DNA of 64,000 bases from Bin5 sp034428395 (lineage in GTDB: Bacteria > Chloroflexota > Anaerolineae > Caldilineales > Caldilineaceae). The stretch's first letter is position 1; each line of letters starts with the position of its first letter. This document shows positions 43,625-50,786 of the stretch, piece by piece. The position numbers and the translations under genes are program-made. Location of the stretch: positions 1 to 64,000 of the forward strand of contig DAOUHX010000395.1 of NCBI GenBank assembly GCA_034428395.1, in the 5' to 3' direction. Below the pieces are notes generated by a model. That model was not told the origin of the DNA, did no database searches, and saw only the letters and a list, made by a program, of their open reading frames with translations.

Positions 43625-44015
43625 CGTGATCCCGCTTTGGGACTTAGAGTTTCAATTCTCCCGACCAACCAGATTGAGTTGCGAAGTCTAACGAAGGGCT
43701 GCGACGACAGCCCTTCGCGTGAGTTCGCGTTCTAGGCGGATTCTCCTTGCCATTTGCGGCCAGCCGGCCGTTTTACGCTGCCATGAAGAGGCGGTAAGGG
43801 AAAAGACAGGGACGCCCGCGCGTCCGTCGCCGCTCAGGCGTGCAGGCGCGTGATCGCGCGGTTCGGCAATTTTGCTCAGCCGCGGATCGAAAGAGGGCTC
43901 ACACTCGCCTTGCCGACAGCCAGGCAATCGTACAGAAAGATTGCGCATTTCCCATCGCGCGCGCAATTCTGATAGACTGTGAAGTGTTGCTGCGCCAAGA
44001 ATCGACTTGGACCTT
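43625..44015. other. Intergenic region after malate synthase
   Basis: A 391-bp stretch containing the hairpin at 43692-43717. Nothing else convincing is seen; an open frame on the minus strand covering it lacks a ribosome site and similarity to a known family. Confidence 0.5.
43692..43717 (+). terminator. Terminator-like hairpin of malate synthase
   Basis: CGAAGGGCTG and CAGCCCTTCG form a perfect 10-bp stem around the loop CGACGA, 68 bp behind the aceB stop. No T-run follows, so it may pause or protect the transcript rather than terminate alone. Confidence 0.55.
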
Positions 44016-44285
44016 ATGACCTCCGATTCAATGTCGAAGTGCACACGCGAATTACTCACCAGGATTGCGCGCGAGCCGTCCGAAAACCTGTACCTGCTCC
44101 TGCGCGTTGAGGAAAGCGGCCAGGAACAGCGCGCTGCCATCGAGCGTGCCGGATTCGTCGTCCGGCATCAGACGACAATTGTTCCCTGCTTTGCCGTCAG
44201 CGGCCCGGGAGTTGCATTGAACGCGTTATTGCATGAGCCGTGGCTGGTCCGTGTTGAGGAAGACAGGCCGGTCGAGGCTCTATAG
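44016..44285 (+). CDS. Stand-alone I9-type propeptide/inhibitor-like protein
   Basis: An 89-residue protein whose pattern (NLYLLLRVEE, a helix GQEQRAAIERAG, a strand pair, and PWLVRVEEDRPVEAL) matches the order of the subtilisin propeptide/inhibitor I9 fold. It can be aligned with residues 23-92 of the downstream protease (VQVIIRF... EIWLDEDVHILL), which form that enzyme's own propeptide-like N-terminus. A separate inhibitor or chaperone for the protease is inferred. ATG 44016 is chosen; the frame opens at TTG 44007. It ends 186 bp before the protease start. Confidence 0.5.
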   Translation: MTSDSMSKCTRELLTRIAREPSENLYLLLRVEESGQEQRAAIERAGFVVRHQTTIVPCFAVSGPGVALNALLHEPWLVRVEEDRPVEAL

Positions 44286-44471
44286 CCTCCGCCCGATTTG
44301 TAGCGATCGCGCCACATAGTTCGATTGTCAAGATTCGGTATTTGAAGGACGGCGAATCAGGCCGTCAGAGGGTGGGTTCTTTGCGACGGTCTGCCCTTCC
44401 GGATGAATTGCCTTGCCCTTCCGGCCCGGATGGACAGGGGCATCGAGAGCTAAGTTGAGGACTGCGCCAGA

Positions 44472-45767
44472 ATGTATTCCGACAAATTCCCTGCCCATGT
44501 CCGCGATGTGATCGAGAGGGCAAGGGAAGTAAACGATCAAGTACAGGTGATCATCAGGTTTCACTCCCCCGGCAGTCAGCGCAATATTGGCAGGCTGACA
44601 GCAGGCGTTGGGGCGATCAAGGTAAACCAGGAGTTCAGCCTGATTCCCGCGACAGCCCTCTCCCTGGAAGTTGGGACGCTGGATGAGCTCTCGGTTTCGG
44701 ACGACGTGGCCGAAATCTGGCTTGATGAAGACGTACACATTCTCCTCGATGTATCGACGCCCCACATCAGGGCCCCCCAGGTGTGGGAGCAGCTGAGGAA
44801 CGATGGCGAGGGCGTCACGATATGCATTGTCGACACCGGCATCGACGCTACCCATCCGGACTTTGCTGGGCGGGTCGGATTGACCGCTGACTTCAGCGGC
44901 AAAGGATCGGCAGAGGACGGAAACGGCCACGGCACCCATGTTGCCTCGATTGCCGCGGGCACGGGCGCTGCCAGCGGAGGCAAGTACATTGGCGTGGCGC
45001 CGGGCGCGACGATAATGGCGGCCAAAGCGCTGGCCGACAACGGCAGCGGACGCATGAGCAATGTGATGGCCGGGCTTGAGTGGGCTGCGCAGAACGGCGC
45101 GGATGTTCTCAACCTTTCGCTGGGCAGCCGGGGCGCCAGCGATGGGTCCGATGCCCTCAGCACGATGTGCAACGCCATCGTCGATTTGGGAAAGGTGATG
45201 GTCGTTGCTGCAGGTAACAGCGGCCCCCGGCAGCGAACAATCGGCAGCCCCGGCGCGGCGGACAAGGTGATCACGGTCGGTGCGTCAACCGATCAGGACA
45301 GTGTCGCTCGCTTCAGCAGCCGGGGCCCAACGGCCGACGGTCGCGTGAAGCCTGACGTGGTTGCACCCGGCAGCCGGATCGTGGCCTGCCGTGCGACGGG
45401 CACCTCGGTCGGCCAGGTCGTTGACGATCACTATACGACAGCGAGCGGTACCAGTATGTCCTGCCCGCACGTGGCCGGTCTTTGCGCGCTCATGCTGAAG
45501 GCCGACTCAGGGCTTGAGCCGGCAGCCGTCAAGAAGATGCTGATGGCTACATCTGTGAACATCAACATAACCGAGTCCGGGCCCACCCCAGAAGACAAGT
45601 ACATCCAAGGCGACGGCCGCATTGACGCATTGACGGCAGCGCAGTTTGCAGATACGGGACAGCAGCCCCCGCCACACAAACCATCGCTTCCAGTCCCTGC
45701 GCCCCCGAGTCCGAATCCGGGCCCCGGCTGCATGGCGGCAGTGCTCAATCTCTTCAGAATTGGCTAG
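44472..45767 (+). CDS. S8 family subtilisin-like serine protease
   Basis: A 431-residue subtilase with all catalytic residues: Asp 121 (IVDTGID), His 153 (GNGHGTHVAS), oxyanion Asn 249 (AAGNSG) and Ser 328 (GTSMSCPH). Residues 1-95 form an I9-like propeptide-type domain, and the C-terminus is a Pro-rich tail ending in a short hydrophobic stretch. No classical signal peptide is visible, so secretion is unclear. It is preceded by a stand-alone I9-like gene and followed by a membrane-anchored protein. ATG 44472 is used; no strong Shine-Dalgarno is present. Confidence 0.93.
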   Translation: MYSDKFPAHVRDVIERAREVNDQVQVIIRFHSPGSQRNIGRLTAGVGAIKVNQEFSLIPATALSLEVGTLDELSVSDDVAEIWLDEDVHILLDVSTPHIRAPQVWEQLRNDGEGVTICIVDTGIDATHPDFAGRVGLTADFSGKGSAEDGNGHGTHVASIAAGTGAASGGKYIGVAPGATIMAAKALADNGSGRMSNVMAGLEWAAQNGADVLNLSLGSRGASDGSDALSTMCNAIVDLGKVMVVAAGNSGPRQRTIGSPGAADKVITVGASTDQDSVARFSSRGPTADGRVKPDVVAPGSRIVACRATGTSVGQVVDDHYTTASGTSMSCPHVAGLCALMLKADSGLEPAAVKKMLMATSVNINITESGPTPEDKYIQGDGRIDALTAAQFADTGQQPPPHKPSLPVPAPPSPNPGPGCMAAVLNLFRIG

Positions 45768-45869
45768 CGGAGCCGGCTGCCGTTCGACCGGAATTGCCTT
45801 GCCAGGCCCGGCTGGAATGGCAGGCCTACAGACATTCGACCTGTAGACGTAAGGCCGTTTGCCCTTCGT

Positions 45870-46685
45870 ATGTCCAGAGCGGAAAACCACTCAACAGTGC
45901 TGGAGGAGCGGGCGCGCAAACGCGAGTCAATTGGCTTGTCCCCTCACCGGCCAACTGCCAAGACGGTTGTTCACAGCCCGCCGGAAGCGAAACCGGCAGT
46001 CCCCTTTTGGCTCATCGCACTTCTGATCGCTGCAGCTGTCATTGGATCGTGGCGCGTCTGGAACGCGTCGCCTTTCGGGACAAGCTCTGCCGGAGGGGAG
46101 CAGTTTGCACCGCCTGCCGAAAAGCGCCTAATCGCGCGCGACGACTTCTCCGATCCGTTCTTCCCCCTGCCAATCCGCGCGGATTCCGAGGCCGAACTGT
46201 CCTACGTGGGTGACCTATACCAGGTTCGAATCAAGCGCGCCGGAGCCCTGGCTTGGGCGACGCTCGGTCAGCCCGACTTGGGGGGGTACAGATTTGAAGC
46301 GGACCTGCGCCTGGCGGCGCAACCGGAGTACGCCTGGGGCTACGGTGGTGTGATAGCCCGTTACCAGAATGACGACAGTTTCTACCTATTGGTAGTCGAC
46401 AGCGAGGGCAAGTACCAGATACAGTTGAAACAGGACGGTGCGTGGCGGACGATCCGGGCGTGGTCAAAGTCCAATGCCTTGGCGGAAGGCGGCCATAGGC
46501 GGATTTCCGTCGTCGATGACGGGGCCGTGCTCCACTTCGTTCTGGACGGTACAGTGGTCGACAGAGTGCGAGAACCGCAACTGCCCAGCGGGGACGTCGG
46601 ACTGGCGGTGGGGGCCCGCGGTCAAAGTGAGGCCAAAGGACTCTTCGACTGGGTGGCTCTCTACGAGATTCCTCTTGCCGAGTAG
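45870..46685 (+). CDS. Membrane-anchored laminin-G/DUF1080-like protein
   Basis: A 271-residue protein with a basic cytoplasmic N-terminus (1-44), one transmembrane helix (about 45-65, FWLIALLIAAAVIGSW) and an external beta-sandwich (90-271) of the laminin-G/3-keto-disaccharide-hydrolase (DUF1080) type. Visible are DDFSDPF, YRFEADLRLA, YGGVIARYQNDDSFYLLVV and GDVGLAVGARGQ. Such domains bind carbohydrate. It follows the S8 protease by 102 bp on the same strand and could be a cell-surface partner, which is inference. Confidence 0.7.
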   Translation: MSRAENHSTVLEERARKRESIGLSPHRPTAKTVVHSPPEAKPAVPFWLIALLIAAAVIGSWRVWNASPFGTSSAGGEQFAPPAEKRLIARDDFSDPFFPLPIRADSEAELSYVGDLYQVRIKRAGALAWATLGQPDLGGYRFEADLRLAAQPEYAWGYGGVIARYQNDDSFYLLVVDSEGKYQIQLKQDGAWRTIRAWSKSNALAEGGHRRISVVDDGAVLHFVLDGTVVDRVREPQLPSGDVGLAVGARGQSEAKGLFDWVALYEIPLAE

Positions 46686-46759
46686 CGGGCCCCCGCTCAA
46701 CAGTGGAGGAGACTGAGCCTTCTGCACCGCACTCGTACTCGTTTCCCGGGACCTGCTTT

Positions 46760-47398
46760 TCAATCAGGGGCCAATGGAATCTCGCTACCGACGACGTCAA
46801 ACGCGCGAATTGGCGCGTCTGCCACGGGCGTACCTGAATAGGTATCGCGGAAGAGCGTCCAGATCATCACGTCACGCGACGCACCGTCAATTCCAACGGC
46901 CCTGCGGCCCAACGTCGCTTCCAGTCTAAATCCTAATTTGCGTGGAATGGCGGCGCTGCGCACGTTTGTCGGGTCGCAATGGATCTCCACCCGGTCTACT
47001 TTGTGGACCTCGATGGCGATGCGGGACAGGGCCGCGGTGGTCTCTGTTGCCAGTCCGTGGTTGATCTGGCCGACGTGGACCCAATAGCCGATCTCCAGTG
47101 CCTCGCCTGTCAGCCTCTTGTGCAGCCCCGTGCCACCCCAAACCGCGTTCTCGTCAGGGGGGAAGATTCCGTAGACGTACTCTTCGTCAAGGTCGAACGC
47201 CGCTCTCCACCGGCGCAGTAGCGAGATCTTTTCTTCAAGTGTGGACGGCTCGCCGGATGCCCAAGGCATCCAGTCGCGCAAGTGGTCAATGCTCTGGGTA
47301 ATGGACCGCAGGAGCAGTTCTGCGTCCTGCGGTGCCCAGCATCGCAATACGGTACGTTCGGTCTCAATGCGGTATGCAGGTCTCGCTTCGGCGGGCAT
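46760..47398 (-). CDS. RimJ/RimL-type GNAT acetyltransferase
   Basis: A 212-residue N-acetyltransferase of the ribosomal-protein or antibiotic-acetylating type. Motifs include ETERTVLRCW at the N-terminus, IGYWVHVGQINHGLATETTAAL (acetyl-CoA loop region), and CDPTNVRSAAIPRKLGF typical of the RimL C-terminus. The family's typical length is 170-190, and the extension is C-terminal. ATG 47398 is chosen; the same frame is open to 47731. It lies 50 bp after clpC on the same strand. Confidence 0.85.
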   Translation of the reverse strand: MPAEARPAYRIETERTVLRCWAPQDAELLLRSITQSIDHLRDWMPWASGEPSTLEEKISLLRRWRAAFDLDEEYVYGIFPPDENAVWGGTGLHKRLTGEALEIGYWVHVGQINHGLATETTAALSRIAIEVHKVDRVEIHCDPTNVRSAAIPRKLGFRLEATLGRRAVGIDGASRDVMIWTLFRDTYSGTPVADAPIRAFDVVGSEIPLAPD

Positions 47399-47448
47399 AG
47401 GCTCTAATGGAATCGCGACCGTTGGCAGGCAAGCCGGGGACGCGATTC

Positions 47449-49983
47449 CTACTCTCGCATTTCTTCTGATTCCTGTTCCGAGCCGGCCTGCGCCGGCTTG
47501 CCGGTTGACCACTCGACCGCTATGGGTTCGGGCTCCTTGCGGGTGAAAACCAGCTTGCCCTCCGCCTCCTGATCGTCTGCTTCGAAATCGATCAAGACGT
47601 TGTCCCCGGTGCGGTACTCTCCGCGCAACAGCCTCTTGCTCAGCTCGTTCTCGATTCTCTTCTGCAAGAGCCGGCGCAGCGGTCTTGCGCCGTATTCGGC
47701 ATGAAAGCCGACGTCGGCGAGGTGGTCGCAAGCTGACTCGGTCAGCTCAATGTGGATACCCAGTTCGTCGACGCGCAGCGAGATCTCTTCCATCAGCAGA
47801 CCCACAATGTCGTGCACATTTTCTCTTGTCAAGGGGTCGAAAATAATCGTCTCGTCAATCCGGTTCAGGAACTCCGGTCGGAAGAGCCGCTTCATCTGCT
47901 TGCTGTATTCGCCCTGCGCGAGCGTGCTCTCGTCCAATTCAGGCGTAGAGAAACCGAGCGGTCCTCGCTTGATGGACTCAGCGCCGACGTTGCTTGTCAT
48001 AATGACGACAGTGTTGCGGAAGCTCACCGTGCGGCCCTGCCCATCGGTCATGTGGCCGTCGTCCATGATCTGCAGAAGGGTATTCCAGACCTCCGGATGG
48101 GCCTTTTCGATTTCGTCAAAAAGCAGCACCTGGTAGGGCCGCCGCCGCACCTGCTCGGTGAGCTGGCCTCCCTGTTCAAATCCAACGTACCCGGGCGGAG
48201 CGCCAAACAGCTTGCTGACCGTGTGACCATCTCTGTACTCGCTCATATCGATGCGCAGGAGTGCGTCGTCGCTGTCGAAAAGGAACTCTGCGAGGACTCT
48301 TGCCAGTTCAGTCTTCCCGATTCCGGTTGGCCCGAGGAAAAGGAAGGTGCCGATCGGCCGGCGCGGGTCCTTCAGACCGCTGCGCGCGCGGCGGATTGCG
48401 TCGCTTACGGCCTCGATAGCCCGTTCCTGTCCGATGATTCGCTTGCGCAGCGACTCCTCCATGCGCAGCAGCTTTTCCATCTCCTCTTCGAGCAGGTCCA
48501 TGACCGGGATTCCGGTCCAACTATGCACGATGGCGGCGACGTCACTGGACTCCACCACGTCGTCGAGATTTGTCTCCGCTTTCCAGGCTTTCAGCGCTGC
48601 CTTGAACTCCTCTTTGAGCCGCGCCAATTCTGCCTTGGTCTGGGCCGCCTTTTCATAGTCCCGTTCGGTCCAGGCGCCCTCCTCGATTTCCGTCAGTTCA
48701 AGAATGGCGGCCTTGGTTTTCTTCAGATCTTCGGGCATGGCGTGCATCGCCACGCGAAGCCGGGCTGCGGCCTCGTCAATCAGGTCGATGGCTTTGTCGG
48801 GCAACTTGCGGTCTGCGACATAGCGATGGCTGAGGCGGACAGCCTGTTCCAGCGCTTCGTCGGTGTAGGAGATGGCATGATGCTCTTCGTAGCGCTGGCG
48901 CAGCCCGCGCAGGATCTCGATCGCGTTCTCAATGTCCGGTTCATCCACGTAGACAGGAGCGAATCGACGCTCCAAGGCCGCGTCTTTCTCGATGTGCTGC
49001 CGGTATTCATCCAATGTGGTGGCGCCTATGCACTGCAGTTCGCCGCGCGAAAGCGCCGGCTTAAGCATGTTGCTTGCGTCCAGTGCGCCGGCGGCGTTTC
49101 CGGCGCCGACAACGGTGTGCAGCTCGTCCACGAAAAGGATGATCTCGCCCTCGCTGCGCCGAATCTCATCCATTGCCGCCTTGAGGCGTTCTTCGAATTC
49201 GCCGCGAAAGCGGGTACCTGCGATCATCGCACCCAGGTCGAGTGAGACCAGCCGCCTGCCCGTAAGAATCTCCGGCACGTCGTTGACCGCAATCTGCTGT
49301 GCAAGGCCCTCAACGATCGCCGTCTTGCCGACGCCCGCTTCGCCGATCAGGACGGGATTGTTCTTGGTCCGCCGGCATAAGACCTGCATCACGCGGATGA
49401 TCTCCTCCTCGCGGCCGATGACAGGATCCAACTTTCCCTCGGCGGCCGCCTGGGTCAGGTCGCGGCCGTATTTTTCCAGAATCTGAAATTTGCTTTCGCC
49501 GTCCGGCCCCGTCACCTTCTGGCCCCCGCGCAGCTCATCGATTGCGGTATATAGCCGCTCCTTGGTCACCCCCGCATCGCGCAGGATATTGGCGCTGGGG
49601 GTATTGCGCTCGCTGGCTATGGCCAGCAGGATGTGCTCTGTGCTGATGTATTCGTCCTGAAGCCTTTTGGCTTCTTCGCCGGCTACACTCATCACCCGGT
49701 TCAGCCGGGGGGTGATGAATACCTGGACCGTGGGAGGACTTCCGAAGGGTGCGCTGCTTGACTTCGGTGCGGCGGCGAGAATCGCTTCCAACTTGCGTGC
49801 GATCACGTCTGCGGATGCGCCGACATCCGCCATGAGCTGGGGCACAGCACCTTCGGGCTGTTCAAGCAGTGCCAAAAAGATGTGCTCTGTGTCGATCTGC
49901 GAATGCTTGTATTCATGCAGGATTTCCAGGGCGCGCGTCGCGGCTTGCTGGGCCTTCTGCGTGAATCTGTCGAAGGGCATCAT
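47449..49983 (-). CDS. clpC: ATP-dependent Clp protease ATP-binding subunit ClpC
   Basis: AAA+ unfoldase feeding substrates to ClpP. The 844-residue protein has two N-terminal Clp repeats (about 3-145), the first AAA module with Walker A GEAGVGKTA (near 215), the UVR-like middle segment (EIEEGAWTERDYEKAAQTKAEL, near 430), and a second AAA module with GPTGIGKTE (near 555). The short middle domain separates it from ClpB. A start MM at 49983 or 49980, with AAGGA upstream, is used. It is divergent from the Fur-type regulator across 281 bp. mcsA/B and ctsR are not adjacent. Confidence 0.95.
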   Translation of the reverse strand: MMPFDRFTQKAQQAATRALEILHEYKHSQIDTEHIFLALLEQPEGAVPQLMADVGASADVIARKLEAILAAAPKSSSAPFGSPPTVQVFITPRLNRVMSVAGEEAKRLQDEYISTEHILLAIASERNTPSANILRDAGVTKERLYTAIDELRGGQKVTGPDGESKFQILEKYGRDLTQAAAEGKLDPVIGREEEIIRVMQVLCRRTKNNPVLIGEAGVGKTAIVEGLAQQIAVNDVPEILTGRRLVSLDLGAMIAGTRFRGEFEERLKAAMDEIRRSEGEIILFVDELHTVVGAGNAAGALDASNMLKPALSRGELQCIGATTLDEYRQHIEKDAALERRFAPVYVDEPDIENAIEILRGLRQRYEEHHAISYTDEALEQAVRLSHRYVADRKLPDKAIDLIDEAAARLRVAMHAMPEDLKKTKAAILELTEIEEGAWTERDYEKAAQTKAELARLKEEFKAALKAWKAETNLDDVVESSDVAAIVHSWTGIPVMDLLEEEMEKLLRMEESLRKRIIGQERAIEAVSDAIRRARSGLKDPRRPIGTFLFLGPTGIGKTELARVLAEFLFDSDDALLRIDMSEYRDGHTVSKLFGAPPGYVGFEQGGQLTEQVRRRPYQVLLFDEIEKAHPEVWNTLLQIMDDGHMTDGQGRTVSFRNTVVIMTSNVGAESIKRGPLGFSTPELDESTLAQGEYSKQMKRLFRPEFLNRIDETIIFDPLTRENVHDIVGLLMEEISLRVDELGIHIELTESACDHLADVGFHAEYGARPLRRLLQKRIENELSKRLLRGEYRTGDNVLIDFEADDQEAEGKLVFTRKEPEPIAVEWSTGKPAQAGSEQESEEMRE

Positions 49984-50166
49984 AGTCTCTTATCCTTACC
50001 GATTCAGCGGAACCGCCGCCAGATTCCCATGGTGGTGCGATTGAGGCGGGTTAGTGGCCAACACATAGTAAATCATTCTTTCATCATCATTAGAATTGAG
50101 CAACGTTAAAATTTCATTAAGGGAGCCAGGACACATTTCCGCGAGGGGGCCGGGGCCCAGTCTAAC

Positions 50167-50181
50167 TTAGAATTGTTCTAA
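50167..50181. promoter_or_regulatory. Fur/PerR-type operator 1
   Basis: A 7-1-7 inverted repeat TTAGAAT-T-GTTCTAA with one mismatch, lying 7 bp upstream of the -35 box of the regulator gene. It is similar to PerR/Fur family boxes and probably bound by the neighbouring regulator. Confidence 0.7.
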
Positions 50182-50188
50182 TCAAGAT

Positions 50189-50217
50189 TTGACAGTGTAT
50201 TCGGCAGGCCTTAAGAT
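50189..50217 (+). promoter_or_regulatory. Promoter of the Fur-type regulator/P1B-ATPase operon
   Basis: Perfect TTGACA (50189-50194), a 17-bp spacer and TAAGAT (50212-50217). It lies between the two operators, which would let the regulator block both polymerase access and escape. Confidence 0.75.
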
Positions 50218-50228
50218 GGCAACGAAAC

Positions 50229-50243
50229 TTAGATTGGTTCTAA
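50229..50243. promoter_or_regulatory. Fur/PerR-type operator 2
   Basis: A second 15-bp partial palindrome, TTAGATT-G-GTTCTAA, 62 bp from operator 1 and just downstream of the presumed transcription start, 21 bp before the ATG. Same half-site TTCTAA as operator 1. Confidence 0.65.
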
Positions 50244-50264
50244 TTGTATTCCGAGGTAATGTCC

Positions 50265-50786
50265 ATGTCAGCCCGTTTCATCGAAACTCTGCGCCGCGCC
50301 GGTCTCCGAATTACAAGCCAGCGGGTCGCAGTCTGCGATTTTCTTGCACAAACAGAGATCCATCCCACGCCGTCTCAGGTCTATGAAGCCGTGCACCGGC
50401 AGCACCCGGAGATCAGCCAGGCCACGGTCTACAACACGCTCAACACGCTGCGCGACCTGGGCGCCATTGTCGAAATCAGCGCCGGTACCGAGCACACCCA
50501 CTACGAGCTGGACGCGTCGCCCCACATCAATTTGGTCTGCCTGCGCTGCCATCAGGTGACGGACCTCCAGGAAAACCTGGCGCCGGACATGTTGATGGAC
50601 AGCATTTTCCAGAATTCCGGTTTCCGCGCAACTACCTTGCAGGTGCAGGTTACCGGATTCTGCCCCGATTGCCAGAAGGCCAAACGTGAAGAGATCGGGC
50701 GATGGCTGCGCGGCCCGGAAAAGCGGTCGGAACGTTCCGCTGCGGGTTTGCGCCGTAAGCTGGACGCGCGCGAGAGCGGGGCATGA
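50265..50786 (+). CDS. Fur-family transcriptional regulator (PerR/Zur/Fur-like)
   Basis: A 173-residue metalloregulator. The N-terminal winged helix (about 10-80: ITSQRVAVCDFL, SQATVYNTLNTL) precedes the metal-sensing domain. His residues are in EIHPTPSQ and EHTHYELD; HINLVCLRCH and CPDC give the Cys4 structural zinc site. Whether it senses Fe, Mn or Zn is not decidable from sequence. ATG 50265 is chosen with GAGGT upstream; the stop overlaps the next gene (ATGA). Operators flank its own promoter, indicating autoregulation with the ATPase. Confidence 0.92.
   Translation: MSARFIETLRRAGLRITSQRVAVCDFLAQTEIHPTPSQVYEAVHRQHPEISQATVYNTLNTLRDLGAIVEISAGTEHTHYELDASPHINLVCLRCHQVTDLQENLAPDMLMDSIFQNSGFRATTLQVQVTGFCPDCQKAKREEIGRWLRGPEKRSERSAAGLRRKLDARESGA

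Noticed and set aside
43688..44140. Minus-strand open frame of 150 codons
   Set aside because: Lies over a terminator hairpin and the I9-like gene; no ribosome site and no recognisable domain.
47752..49245. Long plus-strand open frame of 497 codons
   Set aside because: Antisense shadow of clpC, which has unambiguous AAA+ motifs on the other strand.
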